This document shows, in pieces, positions 50,746 to 59,249 of a DNA stretch of 64,000 bases; position 1 is the stretch's first letter; each line of letters opens with the position of its first letter. The notes under the pieces were generated by a model. It made no database searches. It saw nothing but the letters and a program-made list of their open reading frames with translations, and had not been told where the DNA came from. Source of the DNA: Nitrobacter vulgaris (GTDB lineage Bacteria > Pseudomonadota > Alphaproteobacteria > Rhizobiales > Xanthobacteraceae); assembly GCF_031453995.1 (NCBI RefSeq), contig NZ_JAVDPZ010000012.1, forward strand, positions 50,606 through 114,605, given 5' to 3'. The translations under genes were made by a program, and so were the position numbers.

Positions 50746-51132
50746 ATGTTTCAGACATCCGCAGGATTTCTCGCCGGTCTGGCGGCGACCCTGTCATTGG
50801 GCGCGGTGCATCTTGAGTCAGGCCATCAGGCGGCCAGCCCCGACGCGAATGCCGCGGTCTATCGAGCCGTCAAGTCCGATCTCGGCATTGTCCCATCTCC
50901 ACACGCCATCGGCCGCACCATTTCCATTAGGATGGAAAGCCTGCCGCGTATGTCAATCGTATTCCGGATTCCGAGAAGTCCTGGTCGGGAAGTGAACGAT
51001 CACACGACCACGAAGCAAGATTCGCATCACGCGCCCGCGATGCAAGTCAAGCGAACGATCGCATGCGAACCGGTGGTGAGTATGCTGACGGACGTGGCAA
51101 AACAGCTTCAACCGGGTCGCTGCGTGACATGA
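50746..51132 (+). CDS. Hypothetical protein, probably exported
   Basis: 128 residues from the ATG at 50746, preceded by GAGGAAAGAGGCG. The N-terminus MFQTSAGFLAGLAATLSLGA is a weak signal or anchor. The rest is polar (NAAVYRAVKSDLGIVPSPHA, SMLTDVAKQLQPGRCVT) with two late cysteines (TIACEPVVSML, GRCVT), which may form a disulfide. No family is recognised. Its place between phyR and the EcfG-controlled membrane pair makes a stress-related role possible, but no EcfG promoter was found upstream. Confidence 0.65.
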   Translation: MFQTSAGFLAGLAATLSLGAVHLESGHQAASPDANAAVYRAVKSDLGIVPSPHAIGRTISIRMESLPRMSIVFRIPRSPGREVNDHTTTKQDSHHAPAMQVKRTIACEPVVSMLTDVAKQLQPGRCVT

Positions 51133-51169
51133 GGGGTAGTCGTCAGAAACTCAGTTTCCTGGGCGAACA

Positions 51170-51607
51170 CTACTCCCCGTTATCAGTCCCGTCATCGCGG
51201 TGACGTCCCCGAGCGAACAGCCCGAGCGCCAGGCCGCCGACGGCCAGGATCGGAATCAGCTTCTTCACGCCGACTGCGCGCGCCAGCTGGAGTCCCGCCG
51301 CCACGACCATCGGGTCGGCGAGAAAGTTCTGCGTCGCGGCTTTAGCTTGCTGTGCCGCTCGTTTCTTGGCGGCCTTTCGTCGAATCACTAACGTTACGAC
51401 TGCGATCAAAGTGATCAGCGAGAAAATCGCTGCCCCGCTCAGACACGCTTCGATCAAGCCGTAGTTTTGATAAACAAAGACAAACGCGGCTGCGCAAAGG
51501 AACACGATCGTGACAAAGGCCGCAAACGCAGCCACCAGGGCCAGGCACGTCAGCCGCATAGCACTGCCTGCGCTTTCCTTGAAGTCATCGATTGTCCGCT
51601 GAAACAT
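51170..51607 (-). CDS. YqjE/holin-superfamily-like membrane protein
   Basis: 145 residues: an N-terminal amphipathic segment (MFQRTIDDFKESAGSAMRLT) and two strong helices (CLALVAAFAAFVTIVFLCAA, CLSGAAIFSLITLIAVVTLV). A basic RRKAAKKRAAQQAKAA stretch and a final hydrophobic part (LIPILAVGGLALGLFARGRH) follow. The layout resembles phage_holin_3_6/YqjE-type proteins that pair with YqjD/ElaB (DUF883) proteins. It is 98 bases downstream of such a DUF883 gene, so it is likely in the same EcfG-controlled transcript. The role is unknown; envelope adaptation is inferred. Confidence 0.7.
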   Translation of the reverse strand: MFQRTIDDFKESAGSAMRLTCLALVAAFAAFVTIVFLCAAAFVFVYQNYGLIEACLSGAAIFSLITLIAVVTLVIRRKAAKKRAAQQAKAATQNFLADPMVVAAGLQLARAVGVKKLIPILAVGGLALGLFARGRHRDDGTDNGE

Positions 51608-51705
51608 TCAACGCCTCATCTGAAACGAAATTATCTATTGAAACCATTGGCGCGATCGGCCGGGTGCGGGCCGATCGGCAGAATTTGATGGATACGTCTA
51701 GACGG

Positions 51706-52071
51706 TCATCGACGCCACGTGACGCCGATCAGAAATCCCAGACCCACTGCGAGGCCCACTGTCGCGAGGGGGCGCTGCTGGATGGCCTCTTCCAGGGTGT
51801 CCTCGATGGTCGTGACGGCGCTTTGCGCAGCGTCAAGGGCTGCATTGCCGCGATCGGAGACTTCGGAGAGAACGGAATCGACATTCGCTCTCGCCTGCCT
51901 ATACCCACGGCGGGCCTGCTTCTTGGCGGAGCCGGTCAGCGTATTGAGCGCGTCCGAGACTTGATCAGCCAATGCAGTGATCTCGTTCTTTACGGCTGAT
52001 AAGTCTTTCTCGAGCCTGTCGTAGGTCGCTTTGTCGGTCAGGTTTTTTATCACATCGCCATCGCTCGCCAT
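51706..52071 (-). CDS. DUF883 (YqjD/ElaB-like) membrane-anchored protein
   Basis: 121 residues from the ATG at 52071 with AGGAGCG upstream. A long coiled-coil-like helix (KATYDRLEKDLSAVKNEITA, LADQVSDALNTLTGSAKKQA, VDSVLSEVSDRGNAALDAAQ) ends in a C-terminal membrane anchor QRPLATVGLAVGLGFLIGVT followed by WRR. This is the hallmark of YqjD/ElaB/YgaM proteins, which in E. coli are stationary-phase proteins that bind ribosomes at the membrane. A canonical EcfG promoter lies 35 bases upstream of the ATG. Confidence 0.88.
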   Translation of the reverse strand: MASDGDVIKNLTDKATYDRLEKDLSAVKNEITALADQVSDALNTLTGSAKKQARRGYRQARANVDSVLSEVSDRGNAALDAAQSAVTTIEDTLEEAIQQRPLATVGLAVGLGFLIGVTWRR

Positions 52072-52105
52072 CCAACGCTCCTGAAAACTGAGGAATATGA
52101 ACCCC

Positions 52106-52130
52106 AACGTGCTGTTGCGGCTAAAGTTCC
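52106..52130 (-). promoter_or_regulatory. EcfG-dependent promoter
   Basis: On the minus strand GGAAC (52130-52126), a 16-base spacer and CGTT (52109-52106) match the alphaproteobacterial general-stress consensus exactly. The -10 lies 35 bases upstream of the DUF883 ATG. The ecfG gene itself is 3 kb away. Confidence 0.85.
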
Positions 52131-52321
52131 GCGACGAGGCTGGCGGTCATGGGCAACGGATCGGGCGAGGTTTTGTTAGGAAAGTCTGACCTTAACGGCG
52201 TTCCGACTCCAGCCGACTCGTTTAGTTGGAGCAGACGACCGGATTGAAAGGTATGGATCGGCCTGCCAATATCGACGTGCAACTGACGCGACGAGTGAGC
52301 TGCCCCGGGAGACCCGCTAGG

Positions 52322-54508
52322 TCATTCGCAGGATCGTACAGTCAATCCAACGCGCTCCATCTTGGCCTCGCGCCGCCGTTCGGTCAGGATGTATTCGGTA
52401 TATCCGTTTGGCTGCTCGCGGCCCTTGAACACCAGATCGCAGGCCGCCTTGAAAGCCACGCTGTCGAAATTCGGAGCCATTGGCTTGTAGAGAGGATCGC
52501 CTGCGTTTTGTTCGTCAACGATGACGGCCATGCGCTTGAGCGAGTCCATCACCTGATCGCTGGTGACGACGCCATGATGCAGCCAGTTCGCCAAATGCTG
52601 ACTGGAAATCCGCAGCGTGGCGCGATCTTCCATCAGGCCGACGTCGTGGATGTCCGGTACCTTCGAGCAGCCCACGCCCTGATCGATCCAGCGCACCACA
52701 TAGCCGAGAATGCCCTGACAGTTATTGTCGATTTCCTGCTTCACGTCTTCGGGCGCCCAGTTCGAATGAGATACCGGGATAGTGAGGAGATCGGACAGTG
52801 TGACGCGCCGCCCGATTGCCTCCAGTTCCTGCTGGCGCCTTGGCACGTCAATCTGATGGTAGTGCAAGGCGTGCAGCGTCGCCGCGGTCGGCGACGGTAC
52901 CCATGCGGTGGTGGCGCCCGCTTGCGGGTGACTGATTTTCTGCACCAGCATGTCCGCCATCCTATCGGGCGCGGCCCACATGCCCTTGCCGATCTGAGCA
53001 TGGCCGGGCAGGCCGTCGATCAGGCCAATGTCGACATTCCAGTCCTCATAGGCCTTGATCCATGGCTGCGCCTTCATCTCGCCTTTGCGGATCATCGGGC
53101 CCGCTTCCATCGAGGTGTGAATCTCGTCCCCGGTGCGGTCGAGAAAACCTGTATTGATGAAGCAGACGCGTTTCGATGCGACCTGGATGCAGGCTTTGAG
53201 GTTGACCGTGGTGCGGCGTTCCTCGTCCATAATGCCGATCTTGAGCGTGTTCTCCCGCAATCCGAGCATCGTCTCGACGCGGGCGAACAATTCGCAGGTC
53301 AGCGCGACCTCGTCGGGGCCGTGCATCTTCGGCTTGACCAGGTAGACCGAGCCGCTACGGGTGTTCCGCGTCTTCGAAACTCCATTGAGATCGTGAATTG
53401 CGAGCAGACCTGACACCGCTGCCTCAAGCAGGCCTTCCGGAATCTCTTCGCCGCTCTGGTCGAGCACCGCGTCGGTGAACATGTGGTGACCGACGTTGCG
53501 GATCAAAAGCAGGCTGCGCCCGTGCAGCGTGAGTTGTCCGCCGTCCGGCGCGGTGTAGACGCGGTCGGCGTTGAGGGCGCGGGTGACGGTCTTGCGGCCC
53601 TTTTCAAAAGTATCAGTGAGGGTGCCGTTCATCAGACCGAGCGTATTACGATACACCTGAACCTTGTCGTCGGCATCGACAGCGGCGACGCTATCCTCCA
53701 TGTCGAGAATGGTGCTGATGGCAGCCTCGATGATCACGTCGGCGACGCCAGCGGGATCATCCTTGCCGATGGGGTGGGCGCGGTCGACCTGGATATCGAT
53801 GTGCAGACCGTGATTAACGAGCAGGATCGCGGATGGAGTACGCGCATCGCCCTGGTAGCCCGCAAACTGCGACTCCCTCATCAGACCGGTCGTGTCGCCG
53901 TTTTTGAGTTTGACCGACAGCTGTCCGTTGAACACGCTGTAGCCTGTGACGTCAGCATGAGCGCCATTCGAAAGCGGTGCTACCGAATCGAGGAAAGCCT
54001 TTGCCTTCGCAATCACCTTGCTGCCGCGCGTCCTGTCATAGCCGTCGGCCTCGTCGGCCTCGTGCGCAATGGCGTCGGTGCCATACAGCGCATCGTAGAG
54101 GCTGCCCCAGCGCGCATTTGCGGCGTTTAGCGCGTAGCGCGCATTGGTCAGCGGCACCACCAGTTGCGGGCCGCAGATTTTTCCGATCTCGTCATCGACA
54201 TTAGCGGTCTCGACCCGCCGCGTCTCCGGCTCTGGTTGCAGATAGCCGATCTCCGTCAGGAACGCCGTATAGGCGCCCATGTCGAACGGCGTGCCTTTAC
54301 TGGCGCGATGCCACCCGTCGATCTTCGCCTGTAGTGAATCGCGCACCGCGAGCAACTCGCGGTTTCTCGGTCCGAGATCGCGGACGATGGCGGCAAGCCC
54401 GGCCCAGAACGCATCCGGGGCGATGCCGGTCCGCGGCGTCGCTTCCGCGGCGACAAAATCGAACAGGACAGGCGCGATCTTCAGTCCGTGGGCGTCAATT
54501 CTGGTCAT
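52322..54508 (-). CDS. glcB: Malate synthase G
   Basis: Condenses glyoxylate and acetyl-CoA to malate in the glyoxylate shunt. The 728-residue protein has isoform G length and motifs: NARYALNAANARWGSLYDAL, LLVNHGLHIDIQVDRAHPIG, ISTILDMEDSVAAVDADDKV, MEAGPMIRKGEMKAQPWIKA, GKGMWAAPDRMADMLVQKIS and the C-terminal catalytic-Asp region VGLMEDRATLRISSQHLANW. Residues DMEDSVAAVDADDK and DEERRTTVN match the active-site framework. Isocitrate lyase is not in view. A family C repeat lies 138 bases upstream. Confidence 0.97.
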   Translation of the reverse strand: MTRIDAHGLKIAPVLFDFVAAEATPRTGIAPDAFWAGLAAIVRDLGPRNRELLAVRDSLQAKIDGWHRASKGTPFDMGAYTAFLTEIGYLQPEPETRRVETANVDDEIGKICGPQLVVPLTNARYALNAANARWGSLYDALYGTDAIAHEADEADGYDRTRGSKVIAKAKAFLDSVAPLSNGAHADVTGYSVFNGQLSVKLKNGDTTGLMRESQFAGYQGDARTPSAILLVNHGLHIDIQVDRAHPIGKDDPAGVADVIIEAAISTILDMEDSVAAVDADDKVQVYRNTLGLMNGTLTDTFEKGRKTVTRALNADRVYTAPDGGQLTLHGRSLLLIRNVGHHMFTDAVLDQSGEEIPEGLLEAAVSGLLAIHDLNGVSKTRNTRSGSVYLVKPKMHGPDEVALTCELFARVETMLGLRENTLKIGIMDEERRTTVNLKACIQVASKRVCFINTGFLDRTGDEIHTSMEAGPMIRKGEMKAQPWIKAYEDWNVDIGLIDGLPGHAQIGKGMWAAPDRMADMLVQKISHPQAGATTAWVPSPTAATLHALHYHQIDVPRRQQELEAIGRRVTLSDLLTIPVSHSNWAPEDVKQEIDNNCQGILGYVVRWIDQGVGCSKVPDIHDVGLMEDRATLRISSQHLANWLHHGVVTSDQVMDSLKRMAVIVDEQNAGDPLYKPMAPNFDSVAFKAACDLVFKGREQPNGYTEYILTERRREAKMERVGLTVRSCE

Positions 54509-54800
54509 GTCGGCGGGCTTCTCGCGAGAAACGGCTGCGCTGTTTCAAGGCCGGTCGGTCGCCCAAATACGGGCGCTCGACCGTCATTTAGCGCCAAAGC
54601 CGGCGCCGTGAGAAGCCCTTCACACGAGTTGAATAGTCTTAGGGCCTTTCCGCTTCTGATGGAGCCAGAAGCGGAACTCTACGATTTTGATCTGACACAT
54701 TTTCTTCACGCGAACTGGTATCGCTCGAAAACGCTATAGACCGAGACAAGCCGATACATAGCCGCGCAGGGTCCGCGGCTATGGCCCAGTATTCGCAGCC
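54509..54800. other. glcB-cysNC intergenic region
   Basis: 292 bases containing a complete family C repeat (54646-54738) and nothing else recognised. Confidence 0.55.
54646..54738. repeat. Interspersed palindromic repeat, family C (copy 3, inverted)
   Basis: Begins with the hairpin TTCCGCTTCTGATGGAGCCA + GAAGCGGAA and continues ACTCTACGATTTTGATCTGA to TTCACGCGAACTGGTATCGC and TCGAAAACGCT. It is the reverse-oriented equivalent of the copies at 8391-8485 and 12138-12210. It lies between the glcB start and the cysNC stop. Confidence 0.8.
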
Positions 54801-56726
54801 TCAGATGTTGGCGGCGACGTCGGTCAGTTCGTCGAACAGAACGCCGGTTCTGATCAACATCTGCTCGATCTCATCGGCGGCATCACTTACCGTGCGGGAC
54901 GAGGTATCGATCGTCAGTTCCACCGTCTCCGGGGGCTGATAGTCGTTTCCGATGCCGGTGAAGCCATGCAGCACACCCGCGCGCGCCTTCGCATAGTGCC
55001 CCTTGGGATCGCGGCGCTCGCAAACGTCAGCCGGCGTTGCGACATAGACTTCGCGGAAGGTGCTGTCGGCGATGCGCCGCGCCGCGGCGCGATCCTCGCG
55101 CGATGGGGAGACCGCAGCGACGATCGCGAGGTGACCATTGCGCGCGAGATGCGTGGCGACTTCGGCGAGCCGGCGGATGTTCTCAGTGCGATCCTGCGGC
55201 GAGAAACCGAGGTCGCCGTTCAGTCCGGCGCGCAGCGTGTCGCCGTCGAGCAGGATCGGCGAGCCGCCGTCGCTGAATAGCTTTCGCTCCAGCGCGCGGG
55301 CCAGCGTGGATTTACCGGAGCCCGGCAATCCCGTCAGCCAGACGACGGCGCCGTTGTGACGATAGCGGGCGGAGCGCTCGTCGGGCCGCAGCGCGGATTC
55401 CACCGGCACGATGTCGACCGGAGCCGCGCGCTGTCCTGCGTCGACGCTGAGCACCAGCCCGCCGCCGGCGATGCGGCCGTTGACCTCGATCACGAGGCGG
55501 CCGGTGCGGGGGTTGTCGACATACGGGTCGGCGGCGAGAGGCTGCGATAACGAAATGTCGATTTCACCGACATGATTGCGCGCGATCGCCTTGGTTTCGG
55601 CGCTCGAGAGTTCGCCGGGATCGACGGCTTTTTCGATGGCCACGACGACGGCGCGTGTTTCCTTGTTGCCGAGCCGCAGTAGAATGGATGCGCCAGCTGC
55701 GAGCGGTTGCTCGTGCAGCCAGAAGATGCGCGCCCGTATCCTTCGGGTATCGCGCGGGGCCGACCCCACATGGGCAATGACATCCCCGCGCTCGACGAAC
55801 AATTCGCGGTCGAGCGTGATGCCGACCGAGCGGCCGGCCCCCTGTGCCCCCTTCGGACTTGAGGGCCAGCCTTCGACGCTGCGGATCTTTGCGATCTTTC
55901 CGGCCGGCATGATCACGATCTCGTCGCCCGCGGTCAGGCCGCCCGACTCGATACGCCCGGCCACGATGCGGCGATCATCGAATTTGTAGATCGCCTGAAC
56001 GGGGAAGCGTAGCGCCAGTTCATCGAGCGGTCGCGCCGGGTGCAGTGCATCGATGGCCTCGACCACGGTGGGACCGCTGTACCAGCCGATCTTCGCAGTC
56101 CGCTCGGACACGCCGTCGCCGTCGCGGGCCGATATTGGAATCACGGCCGTCGGCGCGAGGCCGAGGCCGGTCAGGTGTGCCGAAATTTCGTCTCGAATGG
56201 CGCCAAAGCGTTCCGCGCTGAAATCGACGCGGTCCATCTTATTGACGACGACAGCGACCTGTTTGACGCCGAGTAGATGCAGCAAATAGCCGTGCCGCCG
56301 CGTTTGGTCGCGCACGCCTTCCAGCGCGTCGATGATGAGCACTGCGCCGTCGGCCTGTGCCGCGCCGGTGATCATGTTACGCAAAAATTCGGCATGGCCG
56401 GGAGCATCGATCAGCACCACGTCGCGCGAGCGCGTACGGAAACGGATTTGCGTGGTATCGATGGTGATGCCCTGATCCCGCTCGGTTTGCAGGGCGTCCA
56501 ACAGGAACGACCATTCGAACGGCATGCCGCGTCGGGCGCTGACCGCTTTCAGCATCTCAAGTTTGCCATCGGGCAGGCTGCCGGTCTCGTGCAGCAACCG
56601 CCCGACCAGCGTTGACTTGCCGTGATCGACGTGGCCGACAATGACGATGCGGACCTGGGGGCGGGTCGTGCCGTTGGGCGTCGAGAGGGCAGCGTTCGAC
56701 GCGAGGTTAGGTGCGATCATGTTCAT
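54801..56726 (-). CDS. cysNC: Bifunctional sulfate adenylyltransferase subunit 1 / APS kinase
   Basis: 641 residues. The N-terminal two thirds is the CysN GTPase that drives sulfate adenylylation with CysD (VIVGHVDHGKSTLVGRLLHE, LIDAPGHAEFLRNMITGAAQ, VVNKMDRVDFS, followed by EF-Tu-like beta barrels). The C-terminal third is APS kinase (VWLTGLPGSGKSTLARALER, PILLDGDTLRAGLNGDLGFS, REVYVATPADVCERRDPKGH). Fusions of this kind are known (NodQ-like). It makes APS and PAPS from sulfate. It follows cysD by 26 bases in a minus-strand operon that diverges from cysG. Confidence 0.95.
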   Translation of the reverse strand: MNMIAPNLASNAALSTPNGTTRPQVRIVIVGHVDHGKSTLVGRLLHETGSLPDGKLEMLKAVSARRGMPFEWSFLLDALQTERDQGITIDTTQIRFRTRSRDVVLIDAPGHAEFLRNMITGAAQADGAVLIIDALEGVRDQTRRHGYLLHLLGVKQVAVVVNKMDRVDFSAERFGAIRDEISAHLTGLGLAPTAVIPISARDGDGVSERTAKIGWYSGPTVVEAIDALHPARPLDELALRFPVQAIYKFDDRRIVAGRIESGGLTAGDEIVIMPAGKIAKIRSVEGWPSSPKGAQGAGRSVGITLDRELFVERGDVIAHVGSAPRDTRRIRARIFWLHEQPLAAGASILLRLGNKETRAVVVAIEKAVDPGELSSAETKAIARNHVGEIDISLSQPLAADPYVDNPRTGRLVIEVNGRIAGGGLVLSVDAGQRAAPVDIVPVESALRPDERSARYRHNGAVVWLTGLPGSGKSTLARALERKLFSDGGSPILLDGDTLRAGLNGDLGFSPQDRTENIRRLAEVATHLARNGHLAIVAAVSPSREDRAAARRIADSTFREVYVATPADVCERRDPKGHYAKARAGVLHGFTGIGNDYQPPETVELTIDTSSRTVSDAADEIEQMLIRTGVLFDELTDVAANI

Positions 56727-56752
56727 TGGAAAAGCGCTCGATTCGATTCAGA

Positions 56753-57559
56753 TCAGAGATAGCCGGCGACACGAAGCCGTTCGAAAGCGTCTTCGGTCTC
56801 GTGGTCAAGCGCGCGCCCGGCGCGTTCGGGAATCTTGGTGCCCTCGAGTTCGATCAGAATCTCGTCGATGCTCGATGCGGTCGAAGGGACGGGAAAGGTG
56901 ATGTCGGCGTCGCCGAGCGAACGATAGCGTTTGCCCTCCTTCGCCAGATAGAGCGGAATGATCGGGATGTTCTCGCGTTTGGTGTAGGCCCAAATATCCG
57001 CCTCGGTCCAGTGCAGGATCGGATGGATCCGCAAATGCGCGCCGGGAGGCGGCGAGGCATTGAACTGATCCCAGAATTCGGGCGGTTGGTCGCGCACATC
57101 CCATCCGCCTTCGGTGCCGCGTGGCGAAAACACCCGTTCCTTGGCGCGGGTCGCTTCCTCATCGCGGCGGATGCCGGCGATCAGTCCGTCGAAGCCATAT
57201 TTGTTGAGCGCGAGTTTCAGCCCCTCGGTCTTGCGCGCCGCGGAGCGAGCGGCAGGCGGCAAGGTCGGATCGATCGCTTCGACCGGCGGGCAGTAATCAA
57301 CCTTGAGGTCGAGGTCCCACTCCTTCGAGTAGCGATCACGAAATGCGTACATTTCGGGGAATTTCTTCTCGGTGTCCACGTGCAACGCCGGGAACGGCAC
57401 CCGGCCGAAGAAGGCCTTGCGCGCCAGCCAGATCATCACGTTGGAATCCTTGCCCAGCGACCACAGCAGCGCGAGCTTTTTCAGCCGGGCAAACGCTTCC
57501 CGGAAAATGTAGATACTCTGCGCTTCAAGCGCATCAAGATGGTCCATTCCAGGCTGCAT
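56753..57559 (-). CDS. cysD: Sulfate adenylyltransferase subunit 2
   Basis: CysD, with CysN, forms adenosine 5'-phosphosulfate from sulfate and ATP. The 268-residue PP-loop protein has LALLWSLGKDSNVMIWLARK, FPALHVDTEKKFPEMYAFRD, GIRRDEEATRAKERVFSPRG, and RIHPILHWTEADIWAYTKRE. It starts MQPGMDHLDALEAQSIYIFR and shows the usual basic linker. Divergent from cysG; the 250-base gap holds an AT-rich inverted repeat that could be an operator. Confidence 0.96.
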   Translation of the reverse strand: MQPGMDHLDALEAQSIYIFREAFARLKKLALLWSLGKDSNVMIWLARKAFFGRVPFPALHVDTEKKFPEMYAFRDRYSKEWDLDLKVDYCPPVEAIDPTLPPAARSAARKTEGLKLALNKYGFDGLIAGIRRDEEATRAKERVFSPRGTEGGWDVRDQPPEFWDQFNASPPPGAHLRIHPILHWTEADIWAYTKRENIPIIPLYLAKEGKRYRSLGDADITFPVPSTASSIDEILIELEGTKIPERAGRALDHETEDAFERLRVAGYL

Positions 57560-57725
57560 GGCCTGCTCCTTAACTTCTTTTTTCGTCGTTCACAGTCGAC
57601 GGCTGTGCCGCTGATCGTCAAAGTCAGCGGTCGCCAGAATTGCGGATTCCGGACGCTGAGAAGATGCATCTCGCCCGGGTGGTGTTTTGAAGTAGGAAAT
57701 TCTATACTTAGGTCTTCGCATAGAA

Positions 57726-57779
57726 GAAATAATTTTCTGTTTTGTGATCTTGTCAGATACATAAATAGAAAATAATTTC
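57726..57779. promoter_or_regulatory. AT-rich inverted repeat between cysD and cysG
   Basis: GAAATAATTTTCT (57726-57738) and AGAAAATAATTTC (57767-57779) form an inverted repeat matching at 12 of 13 positions, 28 bases apart. Each arm is itself almost palindromic. Such an arrangement in a divergent promoter is typical of a LysR- or Rrf2-type regulator site. In this context CysB/Cbl-like control of sulfate genes is an inference. Confidence 0.55.
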
Positions 57780-57812
57780 AGTCAACCCTATCCAGGGAGT
57801 AGAGAACACCAG

Positions 57813-59249
57813 ATGAAGTTCCTCCCGATCTTTCTCGATCCCAGTGCCGGTCCGATCCTTTTGGTCGGAGCGGGCGACCTGGTTCGGGCCAGGTTGCGCC
57901 TGTTGCTTGCGGCGGGAGCGCATGTGCGCTGGCACGCCACCGACGGTGACTTCGCGGTTCCCGGTCTTGACGCGGCTGCCGCTTCGCGGATCGAGAGAGG
58001 GGAAGCCGATCCGCGCGTGGTTGATCTTAGCGGCATCGTCGCGGTGTTCTGCGCGAGCGCCGGGGAGATCGGCGAGCGCGTGGCGGCGCGTGCGCGGTCG
58101 GCCGGTGTGCCCGTCAATGTGATGGACGATCCTGCGCATTCGAGTTTCATCGTTCCTGCGATCGTGGATCGCGGCGACGTGGTGGCGGCGATCGGCACCG
58201 GCGGCGCATCACCCGTGGTGGCGCGGCGTGTGCGCGAACGTATCGAAGCAGCCTTGCCGGCGCGTATAGGCGACCTGGCGGCTATGATTGGGCGTTGGCG
58301 CAGGTTAATTCATGACCACATTCCCGACCTCCCGTTGCGTCGTCGCTTTTGGGAGCGCGTGATCGACGGCCCGATCGGCGAGGCGGTTCTTGCCGGCCGT
58401 TCCGATGAGGCCGAAGGCTCACTGAAGGCGATTGTCGATCCGTCTATTTATGCGGGTGCATCTGTTCCGGGCGATATCGAAGGGCGCATCACGCTGGTCG
58501 GCGCTGGGCCGGGCGATCCGGATCTGCTCACCATCAAGGCGCTGCGAGCGCTACAGGATGCCGACATCGTATTCTACGACGAACTGGTCACGCCAGAGAT
58601 TCTCGACCGCGCGCGCCGCGACGCGGTGCGTGTGCCGGTGGGTCGCCGTGTCGGCAAACCCGGCATCGGGCAAGACGCCATCAACCGGCTGCTGATCGAT
58701 GCCGCCAAATCCGGTCAGCGGGCCGTCCGCCTCAAGGGCGGCGATCCCTTCATTTTCGGCCGCGGCGGCGAAGAGGTAGAGGCGCTACGAGAGGCCGGTG
58801 TCGCCTGTTCGGTTATACCTGGAATTACGGCCGGGCTCGGCGCGGCTGCGGAATTCGAAGTGCCGCTCACCTACCGCCGAGAGGCGCTGCGCATCACCTT
58901 TCTTACCGCGCATAAGGCTCACGACGCTTCGAACGTCGACTGGTCGGCACTGACCGACCGCAAGATGACCGTCGTGGTCTATATGGGAATCACGGCGGCG
59001 GCGGCGATCCGCAGCGGGCTGCTGGAGGCCGGGCGTTCGCCCGAAACGCCGGTCGGCGTGTTCGCCCGCGCCACCCGTCCCGATGCCAAATCCGTCATCG
59101 GTATACTGGATCACCTTCCGGCGCTGGTTCGCGATGTCGAGGGTGGCCCCGCTATCCTTGTGATCGGTGACGTCGTTTCGCACTCCGCGCCGTGGCGCAA
59201 TGCGAGCCAGAATTCCTCCCTCCAGACATTTCAGATGGCCGCAGAATGA
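57813..59249 (+). CDS. cysG: Siroheme synthase (multifunctional CysG)
   Basis: CysG makes siroheme, the cofactor of sulfite and nitrite reductases. The 478-residue protein has an N-terminal precorrin-2 dehydrogenase/ferrochelatase domain (ILLVGAGDLVRARLRLLLAA, VPVNVMDDPAHSSFIVPAIV, VVAAIGTGGASPVVARRVRE). A C-terminal uroporphyrinogen methyltransferase domain starts near residue 223 (ITLVGAGPGDPDLLTIKALR), with VRLKGGDPFIFGRGGEEVEA and VIPGITAGLGAAAEFEVPLT. It shares an ATGA overlap with cysH. A siroheme-using sulfite reductase gene, usually adjacent in this lineage, is not present between them. Confidence 0.95.
   Translation: MKFLPIFLDPSAGPILLVGAGDLVRARLRLLLAAGAHVRWHATDGDFAVPGLDAAAASRIERGEADPRVVDLSGIVAVFCASAGEIGERVAARARSAGVPVNVMDDPAHSSFIVPAIVDRGDVVAAIGTGGASPVVARRVRERIEAALPARIGDLAAMIGRWRRLIHDHIPDLPLRRRFWERVIDGPIGEAVLAGRSDEAEGSLKAIVDPSIYAGASVPGDIEGRITLVGAGPGDPDLLTIKALRALQDADIVFYDELVTPEILDRARRDAVRVPVGRRVGKPGIGQDAINRLLIDAAKSGQRAVRLKGGDPFIFGRGGEEVEALREAGVACSVIPGITAGLGAAAEFEVPLTYRREALRITFLTAHKAHDASNVDWSALTDRKMTVVVYMGITAAAAIRSGLLEAGRSPETPVGVFARATRPDAKSVIGILDHLPALVRDVEGGPAILVIGDVVSHSAPWRNASQNSSLQTFQMAAE

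Noticed and set aside
52226..53413. 395-codon plus-strand frame opposite glcB
   Set aside because: It lies wholly opposite malate synthase G; the translation is Arg/His-rich with no family features, a mirror frame of a GC-rich gene.
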